A stretch of 64,000 bases of DNA, taken from the NCBI GenBank assembly GCA_025331565.1, contig JAFREQ010000040.1, forward strand, positions 6,945,001-7,009,000, given 5' to 3'. This document shows, in pieces, positions 12,498-24,307 of this stretch (positions within the stretch are counted from its first letter, which is position 1; each line of letters starts with the position of its first letter). The notes under the pieces were generated by a model. That model made no database searches and was not told the DNA's origin. It saw only the letters and a list, made by a program, of their open reading frames with translations. The position numbers and the translations under genes are program-made. The stretch is from Holacanthus passer. Its lineage: Eukaryota > Chordata > Actinopteri > Pomacanthidae.

Positions 12498-15400
12498 ACA
12501 CAGCACTGTCACTCACTAATGATGGTTGTATGGCAGCAGCTACATGCAGCAGGGGGCGAGCTGACTTTCTCCTAACGAGGAACTGTCTCACAGAGAGACA
12601 GGTCAGGGGTGTAAGGACCAGGCAGATCTTATAACATAACACATCACACACAGATGAAGAAAATGTCGTTGTCTGCCCCTCCAGCCAGAGCGGAACTAAT
12701 AATTAGGATTAGTTGATGTTACTAAAAGCGGGCAGGGGTGCTGGCATCCTGCGGGCTTTCATAGTTAATGACCAACACGCAACAGCAGAGAGGTTGCAGT
12801 GCAATGATGTGGAAATTGATTGGCTCTGACCTTTCAGCGATTCCCCATTCTGACCTATCGATTATGACACCTATTGATCTACCTTTCTGCTGTGTTCTGT
12901 TGCAACTGTGGACATCAGAGATGAGATCAGTGGTTGAGGTTTGCACCATGGTGAGATGGAAGGGTGTGGATGGATAGTTATCATCAAGACCACCTGTCAC
13001 TCCTCCAGCTTTCCTCGACAACCTCATCAGAACTCTCGATAAACGCCACAGGAGGTCAGGCCATGGTAATAATAAAGCAGTTGAAAGGATAAGGACACAG
13101 TCGGGAAATAGGCTCTGACAGGTTTCACAGCAAATGGTAAAAGCGCAGGTGACAATATCAAGAGAATACAAATCTTCCATCTTATTAATTTAGGGGATCA
13201 GCAACACCTTGACAATACTCGGCATTTCTGCCATACAATCAATCACAGTGAAAAACTATGAGATTTGTTCAGAGTTTCATCTTTAAAAACTGCAAAGCAC
13301 ACGTCACACACAACTCTGGGGTTTAGCAGCCCATCCATGCTTTTTATTTCACATGAAGGACATAAGAGATCAAGGTTTCTTCAAATAGTGAGTTTGTATT
13401 TGTTGCTTTGAAACGGTGGAAAAGCACCAATACCCGACAGCAGAATGCATTCAGGGCAAACCGACCGAGTTTCAGTTCAGGATAATTTCATTTCACTGAT
13501 GCAGCCCCACTTTATGATTTAGGCCACATTTTCACATAAAAATCTGCCTTGTGTAGTTTTAGTTTTAATCAGAAAATCTGCTTCAACTATTTTAAGAAAA
13601 CAGAAAAGGCTCAGATAATTTCACTTGATGTTTATTTTAAGCGAAAAGATTTCTGTGCACCTACTGAATAAAGCTATTCATGTCTGACTCTTTCCTTGAA
13701 TTCATTTGTCAAATGAAATTTGATTGCCTGTCATGGAGCCTGAATTGAGCACTAAGGATGTCTGTGCTCTGTTTTCAATCAATGCACAACATTTGGCTTC
13801 ACTATAAGCATGTTTTACTCGCTATATTTCTCAGCTTTTGCGAAACCAAGTGCCAACCAGGATAATGCATCACGTAGATGATTTGACTTTCAGGCAAGAG
13901 AGTCTTCTTCACCTCCAGACACTGATACAAATTGTGAAAGTGTGCATACTTTAATATAATGGCTGTCAAAAGTAAATTTTCCCTCCTTAAGCCATCTCTC
14001 ATTGCCGCAAATTGAGCTGTGCCACACGGATGGGGAGCGTAGAAAGAGTTGCACACAAATGGCGAAAGCTACGAGGAAACTGTGCTGGAACGGCACCAGG
14101 CAGCTGCTGTCTGTTAGCAGTACAGGAGGGTGAGCACTCGTGCCCTACGGCACACTGCAGGGGCTAAAACGTTCCTCCACATCTACGCAGGCAGCTAAGA
14201 GACTGGAGGCATACATGGGATTACATCCTGTGCTATTGCCCCAGGCAGTCACCGGGAGAGGCCCTCACACACAGAGTCAAACCGCACACACAAACACATG
14301 CAACATAGTAGGAGTGAGGTGCAACCACATGCATGCTCACAAACACACACAAAATGCAAAATCGTGTGCTTATTTAATATTCTATTTCTCTGAAACGCAC
14401 ACTAAGATGCATCGTGAGGAAATATCAACATTCTGCTTTCTTTTGGTCATTAATGAAAAACTTAATATTGCTCTCTTTTCCTGAGGCACTCAGCAGGTTG
14501 CTAACTAAAAGACACTCTCAGAGGAAGCAATGAGCCTGAGTTTTAAAGAGGTTTGTCTTTATCAGAGAAACAGTTGACGCAAAGTGTCAACAGTCATTTA
14601 AATATTGTTAAATTTGAATGATCAAGAGTCAAATTAGGAGTAGTTACTCTATCTGCAACACAAAAAAGTATGTTTCCTCTCTGTGTTGCAGAGCCCAAGG
14701 TGACATATCTCCTTCCTTTACCATTCAACACACAACACACACACACACACACACACACCCAGCAGGATCTCTGTGGTGAGCAGATGAAAGTATCTTGCCT
14801 GCACTCTTCTTGGCATTGTGCAGTAGGACCCAGGGGGTGTTCTCCACAGTCTGGTACATATACAACGCTCCCCAGCCAAACACACACACTCACACAGACA
14901 CACAGTAATGTGTGTTGCATATTCAAGTACAGAAAAACTCCCTCAGTAAGTATTGAAAGGTCATATAAGGGCAAGAATGTGCTCCAGTTACAAGTTCGGT
15001 CTGGAGAGAAAATTCAATTCTATATTTTAAACATATAATCATGATATAAGTAACTGTTTGCAGCAGACCACAAGATTAAAATCTAGTGTAAAGTTTAACA
15101 TTTTTGACTGATTTCAGGTACAGTTCAATATTGCACATCTTTGAAATCAATCCCCATTCAGGTTTAGGTTAGTTTATGCTTCACCTTACACCTTTTGATG
15201 TGTTCTCATCCCAGCTCAAAGAGAGATATAAAAAGAAATGTCAGAAACATTTCTCTTACTCTTTCAACCCTTGTGCCCATTAACAGTTAGTGCTTGGAGT
15301 AATTGTGATTTGAATGTAACCCCAAATCTGTTTAATGAGAGCAATGATCCATAGAGGGAGCACAGGTAAAGTGCTTTTAACGAGAGGGCCCTTATTTTAC

Positions 15401-16950
15401 CAGCCGGAGAGGAGCAGAAAGGAGCGGAGCTGCTATTTCACATTCAGCTTCAAAGCAGCGCTTCAAATTGTGCAGACGAGACTTCATTTCCTCTTATCTG
15501 CCTGTGTATAGGTCCTCCAGAGTGAGAGTGCACAGAGTGAAAAAGTGAGGGAATGGTGGGTGAAGATGTATAGAGCACACAGCACCACAGAGAGACGGGA
15601 AGACTCAAATTAGCCGAATATGAGAAGGAGAAATGGAGGAAGTTGTTAGACATTACAGTTGCGCGCTCTGGAGTGTGGGCTCTATAGTTATGTCCTCCTC
15701 CAGACAGACCTTGAAAGATGCTTTATAGTGAGGGAAAGTCCACGCTATTCATTTCACAGGGACTCTGCTTGCAATGGTACTGCACACACTCGATCATAAC
15801 TGCCTTGGCTCAGGGTTCTGCTTTTCAGGTGTCTCAGCATCCCAATAAACATGTTTTGTATGTTTATCGGATATTTTGAATTGAAAGGTCAAGGGGGGGG
15901 GGCGCTATCATCCGGTTGAAGAACGCCGTACAACAACCTGCCTTTGAAGTATATGTAAAAGTGAGGTCAAATACAGTCGCCACCGCGCCAATGTTCGACT
16001 AACCTTTCACAAGCCAAAAGCATTGCACTTTACGTTTTCATCAAAAAATGTACAGCAACAATGGTGAGCATTATGTTTATAAGACGCTTATACTGAAACA
16101 GACGCATTGTTGTAAAGGTTAACTAAGCTCTCAGAGATTCATGCAGCTCTTGTTGAAATTTGACAAACCTTCATTTATGCTAAACTGCATTCCTCAACGC
16201 ACTGACTGCTTTTCTTTTAAAGTTTGCTTGTTTGTATTAAATTGCAAGTCTGACAAATCCGTCTGGCCTGCTGTGATATTTTATTCAATACTTAGAACAA
16301 ATGATCCAAATAGATTAAATAAGGTGATTTAGTGGCATTAAAGTCACACAATGAGACCTTAGTTTGAATTGCTTTGCCTTTGTGGTCACATTACCAGGTG
16401 ACCAGTGAGCAACAATAATGAACAAAGTCTTGAAGCGAAGAAAACACTGCTGTTAAGCTTTCTTACAATGTGAGGTTTAATTCTTGGCTGCAGCTGCTGC
16501 AACTAGAATCTCAACTCAATATGTGATTCTCAAATATATTTTAGTATAGTAGCTGTAACATAAATGACGTCATGGCAGATATTTTCTTCAGTATATGTGT
16601 TTATTGCATACAGACTTCATGACAAATTAATTCATTAGTGCTACATTTATGACATATCAAATATACCATAAATATGTGGAACCTGTGAATTTTGTTGCCT
16701 CCAACAAAAACAAAGTTCCCTGCTATCACATGACGAGTTGCCTCCCTTTGAATGAAAAGCTTAAGCTACACCAAGAGAAGAAACACCACAATCAACAGCT
16801 GTGCCCTCTTCTGTAAGATGCAAAAAAAAAAAAAAAAATTAATTGGAATAGGTAGCAAGGCCAGAGAGGCAAAACCTACAAGAAAACTAATAACCTGGAC
16901 ATTAGAAGACATCAAACCCAGGAAACATAATCTATAAGATCAGTGTACAT
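12498..16950. other. Gene desert: non-coding
   Basis: No gene recognised. A strong CTCF-like core lies at 12,545-12,561. A CA tract is at about 14,735-14,758, a run of ten G at 15,893-15,902 and an A run at about 16,820-16,836. The remainder is AT-rich unique-looking DNA with short chance frames. Confidence 0.5.
14735..14758. repeat. (CA)n microsatellite
   Basis: CA dinucleotide run of about 24 bases following a short imperfect CA-rich lead-in. Confidence 0.9.
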
Positions 16951-16984
16951 AAGCACAAGCTGTTAGTTTTGTTTTGTTTTTTTG

Positions 16985-17560
16985 TGACACTCTGGCCAAT
17001 TTGTGCGCATGTACATGAATCCTACAGACTAAACTTCATGACTATTTCCCACCTGTTCTTAACCAAAGTGCTTTCGTTGCCTAAACCTAAGCAAAGACAG
17101 GTGGTGAACCCTGGATTCTGGTGTCACAGTCCTGCAGTTCGTATATCCACCTCCCTCCAGCCTCCAGCGCAGTTCATAAAGTATTGTTTCATTCACTCAA
17201 AGAAACATGGTGCAGGTGCAAAAGGTGCTTCCAACTGAAACACGTTCGTTTGAAAGATGTGCTGAGTGGCACAAGAAAAATGTAAAATTCATGTCCGTGT
17301 ACACGAATCCTATAGATTCAATTTTGTCACTATTTCACAAACTGCTGTGACAGAGTTTGTCTTTTGTGTGCTGCTTGTGTTAAGTTGGCGATATAATGAT
17401 AAAATGTGTTACAAAAGCAAGTCACCATGACGTAAATCATTAAATTATAAATAGAGTGAAGACTTAAATAACGGTTAGGATTAAGCAAGTAGTGGTTATG
17501 TTTAAGAAGGAAAGGAATGGAAGTCAGTGTCATGTCTCCTGAAGTGATGGAAACATGACT
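16985..17560. repeat. Dispersed teleost repeat patch with internal copies
   Basis: Two imperfect direct copies of about 40 bases begin at 17,011 and 17,299. They share a GTACAYGAATCCTAYAGAYT core followed by CACTATTTC-like sequence. Between and beyond them are CTTAACC, CCTAAACCTAAG and, in inverted sense, GGTTAGGATTAAGC and GGTTATGTTTAAG. This CTAAACC-type vocabulary is typical of a repeat common in teleosts. Boundaries and family are not defined here; a GT tract begins at 17,561. Confidence 0.5.
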
Positions 17561-17584
17561 GTGTGTGTGTGTGTGTGTGTGTGT
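17561..17584. repeat. (GT)n microsatellite
   Basis: GT dinucleotide run of 24 bases, directly bordering the dispersed repeat patch on its left. Confidence 0.9.
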
Positions 17585-18182
17585 AAATGTGCTTCTATGT
17601 ATCGTTGCTTTTCTTACTTGAGAAAAAGGATCTAAATTGGAGCAATCTAAACACCGAGGTCTACGCTTCAGTAGGCAATATTTTGGTATATTTTGTCCGT
17701 AACATCCTTGCCTAAATCTCCCGGTGTTCCATTACCCAGTGATAGAAATCCTAGGGGGGAACTACAGCCAACTTGAATGCCCCCATCCCCACCCCCCCAT
17801 ACAACAAATCATCTTGGACTAGAGAAATACTGCTGGAAACCTTTGAGGTTGGATTGAATGAATGAAAAAAGAGAAAATGTCACCAATTCCATCTTGGAAG
17901 ATTTCAGATAGAGAGTCTGACAATGAAAGTACATCAAAGGGAAATGCAGACCCCACACTCTTCAAAAGGCACCGTGAGCAGCACATTCAGGGTTATTAAA
18001 TAGTTGAATATTGACAGGGTTTTTCCTATTTGAGGTGAACGGCACCTCGGCTACGTAGCTCCGCGGATCCAACAGGACCAGAGATGGCAAGCGCCGCCGA
18101 GCGCTCTCCACCTCCCAGCCATTCACAGCGGCCTTAATTGACAGGCAAAACCCTACAACGGCTCTTTTTTCTCCCCTCTCAC
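17585..18182. other. Gene desert: non-coding
   Basis: No gene recognised. The right half (18,030-18,180) is GC-richer and contains TTAATTGACAGG; it leads into the exon-like block on the minus strand and may belong to the same conserved element. Confidence 0.5.
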
Positions 18183-18319
18183 CTCCTCGCTGCTAACTTT
18201 GCCCACTGGACCGAGCTGTTGCTGAGCCAATCTGGGGAGGTTTTGTTTGCTGAACTCCGATACGTCCTTCAGCACTTTGGCCCCATTCATCTCACCAAAC
18301 AATCCCCCTAAGAATTTAA
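18183..18319 (-). other. Exon-like block on the minus strand
   Basis: Read on the minus strand, a pyrimidine/GT-rich tract ending in CCCACCAG is followed by 137 bases open in one frame, then GAG and a GTGAGG donor. The frame gives 45 complete codons after a two-base partial codon, with plausible protein composition (residues 1-20 read KFLGGLFGEMNGAKVLKDVS). I do not recognise the peptide. No neighbouring exon of the same gene was found, so this may be a relic exon, an exon of an unknown transcript, or a conserved element that mimics one. Confidence 0.25.
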
Positions 18320-18423
18320 CTGGTGGGCAAACACACAGCACATGGGTAATGACGGGGGCACCTTGGCTGTCTGTGTGAATATTTACCCTGTCATCAAAGG
18401 AGGGGCATGCATATAAATCTATG

Positions 18424-18464
18424 CCTGCACTCCCAAGTTCAGGTTCAGGCTTTGGGAGTGCAGG
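18424..18464. repeat. Perfect 13-base inverted repeat (hairpin)
   Basis: The left arm CCTGCACTCCCAA (18,424-18,436) is exactly complementary to the right arm TTGGGAGTGCAGG (18,452-18,464), with a 15-base loop that itself repeats GTTCAG twice. A TATAAAT lies 5 to 11 bases before the left arm. The stem does not extend beyond 13 pairs, which is short for a microRNA precursor. Confidence 0.8.
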
Positions 18465-18826
18465 AGGCGAAGAGAGAGAGACAGCGAGTGAATAGTCCTC
18501 AGATCTAACGGTCTATAGAACGTGATAGAGCCTTAAACCTATGGAATATGATAGTAAATTAGCTTGCTTTGTAACTCTGCAGGCACGCAGAGGTTGTTTA
18601 AAATGTCAGATCCATGAATAAATACATTTGAAAATAAAATGGCACCCTCCCACGCATCAGGGCTATTCGACAGGAGGTGTGTGGAAAATGCTGTTGCGCA
18701 TCCAAAGCACCTAGGAATTCCTCTTTTTTTCAGATCTAAAGGTTTTGTGGCCTCTTCCAGCAATGAAATTGAAACAAAGTTTGGTTTTGAGTTTTGCAAA
18801 AAAGTTGTGACCTCTTCCACACTATT

Positions 18827-18887
18827 CTATTCTGTTGTTTAACACCTGATAAACCAGCCCTATTCCATTGTTCAACACCTGATAAAC
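18827..18887. repeat. 28-base direct duplication
   Basis: Copies at 18,827-18,854 and 18,860-18,887 match at nearly every position (CTATTC..TTGTT.AACACC then TGATAAAC), offset 33 bases from start to start. It is a small local tandem duplication, partly responsible for the minus-strand open frame over it. Confidence 0.85.
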
Positions 18888-20660
18888 TCAATTCGTAAGG
18901 GCCAGGAAACAATTCTGGTGAGGAGAGAAGCAAGGAAATAGCTGCAATCAGCCACTAGATTGCAATGTTTTGTCTGCGATTTGGAAGAGTGGAGAGATTC
19001 TATCAGGCCAGTTCTTGTGGCTGATATGCTACTGGTAATACGTTCAGCCCTGGGATGAATAGACATTTTATTGAAACTTTTATATATAGCACTCAGGAGC
19101 TACCATGGTCTATTGGAGACAAACAAAGCGTGTGTCTCCATTTTTTTTTTTTCCATGTGTAAAAATTTCCATCTCTGCCTATGTTTTTTCTTTTTTTCTC
19201 TCAACCTTGAGCAGCTTGTAGCTTTATCATTACTTTGTGCTGGGGAGAATAAAAACATAAATTAAATGCAATTAATAAGAAATGATGTTCAAAAGGGGGG
19301 GAATTCTAATAAGAGAAGAAATCAAAGTCCAAGTGTGTGGATTTTGTTTTTATTTATCATTTTCATTCCCCAGGGGTGACCTAAAAAAAAATTCAAAACA
19401 CAAGAGGGATACAGTGAATCTTTAATGCATAAAACAAAATGGCTGCCACTTGTCACCACACACGCAAGCTGCACCAAGAGAGAAATGGCACAGATCCTCT
19501 CCGTGCTGCACACCAGAGACCGTTTCTCCCTCAACATCCTCATCCTGCAGCTTTGCTCTCCACAGGAGCGCCGCTGCTGCGTGCAAGCATTGGGGCGGAG
19601 GGGGTCTTTCTCTACCATCATCTCTCAAAGCTGGCGAGCGCGCACCCCTCTCAGATCAACAAAGCCCCAGTCGCACATTACTGTACACGTCGACCACAGC
19701 AGAACCAGATTCCTGAAAACCTGTCAGAGACCCTGAAGATACGAGCAGGCTAACATTAAAAAAGGATGACCTTATTATAAGTCGGAACGTCGGTTATATT
19801 TTTTCTGGCATGTAGACAGAGAAAAAGGTGATAATGGCAGGGTGATATGTTTTATTTATTCATTTTGCTGATGTCTATTTATTATTCAATAGCTCAGTGT
19901 GTTAGCTTCAAATGACATCCTACGTCTACAAGAGGGAAAATGTAAATGCACATCTACTTAGTGAGGAAAGGTGTAAGGAAGAAGGAATGTGTGTGTGTTA
20001 ATATTGCAAGATCATGCTGTGATATAAATAAACATATTGCATATTTACTGAATTTAACTGAAACAAACAAAGTAGAAATTTAAGGAAATTATAATCACAT
20101 TTTTTTTTTAAAAAGAACATGTGCAATTCCCACTTTCTTATCTGAACGATAGAAACACCTGTGATCGCGCTCCAACAGTCCGACTACAGTGATTAAATCA
20201 GTTAATAAATCATGTTTTATGAAAGAAATTACCATTTATAATACTGTAATTCTGTGTCACACCGCAAATATTTTATCCTGTGACCTCTGAAATGAGTTCT
20301 TGCATACAGAATATTAATCACATTTATTATTCAAGATATTTGATTTCAACTTTTTGGCATTCTACTTACATTGTGTTGTTATTAATTTGGAAATAATCAG
20401 ACATTATGTGACTACTGGTCCAAAGCAGCTACTGTAATTATCTAATCATCAGCCCATATTTTGTGATCACACACCTTGGTCGATTATTTTTACAATGCTG
20501 GTCTCCTGTTCTGCTAAAATCACCATGACATTATTGAACTTCCTTGTCCATTATCACAATTAGTTGTTAATAAAACCGGAGACAAGAATTTATAGCGAAC
20601 ATGTAAAATAATCATTTTGATAGTCACACAAACCTGCTGAGGTGTGTAGTCAGTCACACA

Positions 20661-20719
<59 letters not shown>
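20661..20719. repeat. Compound (TC)n(AC)n microsatellite
   Basis: About 20 bases of TC repeat pass directly into about 39 bases of AC repeat. The same compound architecture recurs at 30,273-30,338. Confidence 0.95.
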
Positions 20720-20723
<4 letters not shown>

Positions 20724-22329
20724 AAGCCCTTTGTACTGTCTTCCACACCAGCTCTCCTCCAGGGGCCAATACTGTGCTCCAAAGCCCTTTAGAGGGGCAG
20801 CAAGCCGGAAAATGACCCCATGCTGTCCCCGCTCGCCTCAGCCCCGCCTGGTTACGCCCGTTTCCCAGGGACCCGCTGAGGGTCCAATACCCCTAGGCCT
20901 CCCTCTCACGCCACACTACCTCCCAGGGCCAAACGTTAACGGGGGCTCCTCGCCGCGGACAATGGGAGCCAGGAAACGTGGGAAAGAAATGTCACAAGGC
21001 TCTCTGACAACCCAGGTCCGACCCCCTGACCTCCAGGCCTGGTCCCACTGGGCCTCTTTATGTAAACACAGGGTGTCCAAACAATAGCAAACCCTGTGTT
21101 AATCAGATTCATAACCCATGTGAGAAGATGTATAGAAGCTAAGGTGTGGAAGCTTTAGGTTTGGACTCATAGCTGCTTGTTCATTAGACTGAAGACATTT
21201 TTTCCCCCTGCATTTCTATAAATTTCCATACTTAAAGTAAACTTTATAATTTGGATCAATTATTCTAGATTCTTTACTCATACACAATTTCATTTAGTTG
21301 GCTAATGATGGTTTACATAGTCTGGACTCTTTAATGGAGTCATTAACAGGATAAGGACAAAGGCTGGACAAGCGTCTGCTGTTTGAACTCCCCATCCCTT
21401 GTAAACAGTCCTGGTCATTTAACCTCTGACCTTCCGGCAGTGTCTCCTCTCAATCCATCCTCTGCCTCTCTCCATATGGGAGATGCAGGTCAATTGAGGA
21501 TATGGTCAGCCACGCCGTGCCCTCCAAGGGGTCGGGGGGGGTTGCAGGACTGGGTGGACACAGACAGGGAGGGTCCTGAGCGGTGGCAGGGGGGCAATTT
21601 GTCCAGGAGCGGGGGGTTAACGAGGGAATGATTGGCACTAAGCAACACTCCACTTAACCCAAGACTCCTCGGCTTTGACTCTTTTTTTTTTTGCTGGGAT
21701 TAAAGGTGGGGTGAGTCATTCTCATCCAATACTCTTTTGTCAAATTCAGTGAATATCTCCTCGGCTGTCCGATCTCTAAAAAAATGTTTGTACACAGCCC
21801 TGGCTCAGTAAATAGGAAACAACGAAAGTGGCTCAGACCAAGCATCAGGTAACATTAAATTACTTGCCCACGGACATTCAGCTTACTTTCTAGTTTAAGA
21901 TATACTGGTGTTGTGACGTTAGATAAAGCAGCAGGAGAGTTTTGAGTATATCTGCATGCTCGCTGTGCATCCAGGAATTTGGGCGTTGTAGCTTCTGAAG
22001 GAGCACTGAAGGAAGGGATTTATATATTTGGGTGTTGGGTTCAAATATCAACAGTCTTTCTCCAGAATGATCAGATCAATGATTATGATACAGAGCTCAC
22101 AATATTTTATTTATTTATTTGTTTATTTTGGGGAGATTTTTTCTTTGCTTTGTGTAGAACATTGCTTAAACTGTAGGATACTAGAATTTAAATTTATATT
22201 TGGCCTTTAAAAAATGGTAAAGTATGACATTTATGCTCTCCTGCTTTTTTCTTAACAGCAGGGCGTTAAGTCAACTATTTGTTAAAAATTTTATTAAAGT
22301 AGGAAAAATCTCGCTAAGTGATTATTTTT

Positions 22330-22680
22330 CATGGCTGGGACAAGCGCTCGAGCTCCCAATAAACTGGGGCTTGTGTCAGTGTTCTTCTTCACGGGTCACA
22401 TAATTATAGTGATGGGCAGTGAGGCAGCTGGTCATCCTGTTTCCAAACAATGGGCCTAATCTGTTTGCTCAAGGCCCTTGACAAGGTCCCATTGATGACC
22501 TCATTGGTACAAGAGCACATGTGCGGGTCAGACCGCTTGTGGTCACTAGAGGTCAGAGTTCGCGAACTAAACACCACGACCTCGCTCCCGGGGGACTCTT
22601 GCTGATGGACTCCTGCGCTAGTTAGTGGACATTATTAAGGGCTTGGGCTGGACAAGTGAAGGATTAATGACCCTTGACAT
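22330..22680. promoter_or_regulatory. Candidate conserved regulatory element with DR4
   Basis: A GC-balanced, low-repeat block carries several nuclear-receptor half sites. TGGTCA and AGGTCA stand in direct orientation with a four-base spacer (22,540-22,555), the DR4 arrangement used by thyroid hormone receptor or LXR with RXR. Another GGTCA lies at 22,526 and an inverted TGACCT at about 22,496. Conservation has not been tested; this is motif reading only. Confidence 0.35.
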
Positions 22681-24294
22681 GAGGAGCTCCTAACCTTGCA
22701 GTCGAAGTTGTGATCGAAAAGCAAAAAACTCGGCAAACAAGTAATAATGACAGCAAATAATCAGGAGGTTGTGGCCATGAATGCATTGCACTCTACGCAT
22801 TAAAGCATCACACCAGTTGAACATGTCCATTGTCAATGTCAGCAGGATCCACCGCTGACCTTGATATACTGTGATGTTACTGTGAAGGCAAATACATTGA
22901 GTTTTAATGCAGAGGAAGAATAAGACCACACTGTAGTCATTGAATTTCCAGTCTAACACCTACCTAGATAAAGCACCATGATAGAAAGCATTTTAGGCTG
23001 AAAAGGGGACAAAAATATGCACAGGAAGTCATTAACAATGCAGAACTGTGAGTGGGAAATGATAATTAACTCTGGATGGGGTCTTTAGAGGAACCGTCTT
23101 TGAGGATTGCATTTTCCAGTGTTGATCTCAAGGTTAACTATTCTGCATGGAAATAAGGAGCCAAAGGTTCAGCGTTTCCTGACCACGAGCTACGTCCAGA
23201 ATTAGCATGGTAATATGTGTTTTGTATCCATATGAGCATTTGCATGGAAGTTTTCATATGAATTAGCACCGAGCCGGTTGGTTTCTATTATCCATCCAAA
23301 AGCATCATAACCACAACTTATTGCGTAACAGCTTACTCGCTGCCCTTCTCCACCTTATCGCCTCCTCATATTTCTCCATCTTCTCCTCCTCATCGTCACC
23401 ATCATCACCACCATCATCGCCACCATGACCACTTACAAACCCCAAACTTACACAACTGGGCCATTTATATGAGTATAGATGAGATGCTGCATTGTCCCAT
23501 GTCTCCTTGTAACCCCCATGATCATAAATCTGCCTGCATGGCCTGTGATCGTTTATGAGCACTTTACATGAAGATCACTCTCACAAACAACGCCCTTCAG
23601 CCAGTAATGAAAGCCAAGCATCAAAGTTGAAGATCAATGTCGGGTTACGAGATTCCTGACAGGTGTATGATCTCATATGTAAAGAGGATCTCTGAGGGAT
23701 GCGGATCCAGAACAACGTGAGATCCATGATGATGGGGGACATTTTGCTCTATATGACACTCAAATATTGATACATAAGTACCATTTTTAACTGAAATAAG
23801 CTAATTGGTTCATCAAACAGACATAGAAACAACTCTGAGTGTGAAAGTTCATTCATGACCTTGGAAAGACGTTTTACAAAATCGGCCTAATTCAAGGTCT
23901 TTTTAGCTTTTTCCTGACAACTGAGCAAACTACATCCACGGATAAAGACCATGAGGTGTGGTTGAAAACACCAGAAAAAGCTAGGAAGTGGACCTTGAGT
24001 TAAGATTATTTCATCGAACATAGTCATGGCCACAACTAATCTAGAAAACCATATTTGGTTTGAAACATTACCACAAGTGCTTTGCTTTAACAATAATACC
24101 ACTTGAGGCAATAATACATTTTGCATATATTAAACAAAAAAAAATCTTGTTTTCATTGTCATTGCAAGCTTCTACTACTACTCTTACTCATTAAGAGCAA
24201 AGTGTGCCCAGAGCTTGATACTGATAAATGTTTTTGAAGCCACAGGCCACCTGAAATAAACCCAATCCCCAGACTGGGACTGCTTTCAACCAGG

Positions 24295-24307
24295 AGGTCA
24301 AGGGTTA
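24295..24307 (+). promoter_or_regulatory. DR1-type nuclear-receptor element
   Basis: AGGTCA, one spacer base, GGGTTA: a near-consensus DR1 as bound by HNF4, COUP-TF or RXR dimers. A further AGGTCA follows at 24,315-24,320. Confidence 0.35.

Larger units (their letters stand above)
18320..20660. other. Gene desert: non-coding
   Basis: No gene recognised. Holds a TATAAAT followed by a perfect 13-base inverted repeat (18,413-18,464) and a 28-base tandem-like duplication (18,827-18,887). The GC-richer block 19,420-19,750 is open in several frames at once without family resemblance. The rest is AT-rich. Confidence 0.5.

Noticed and set aside
19422..19753. Three plus-strand and two minus-strand frames of about 70-104 codons
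   Set aside because: Open in nearly all phases at once, so openness reflects composition and not coding.
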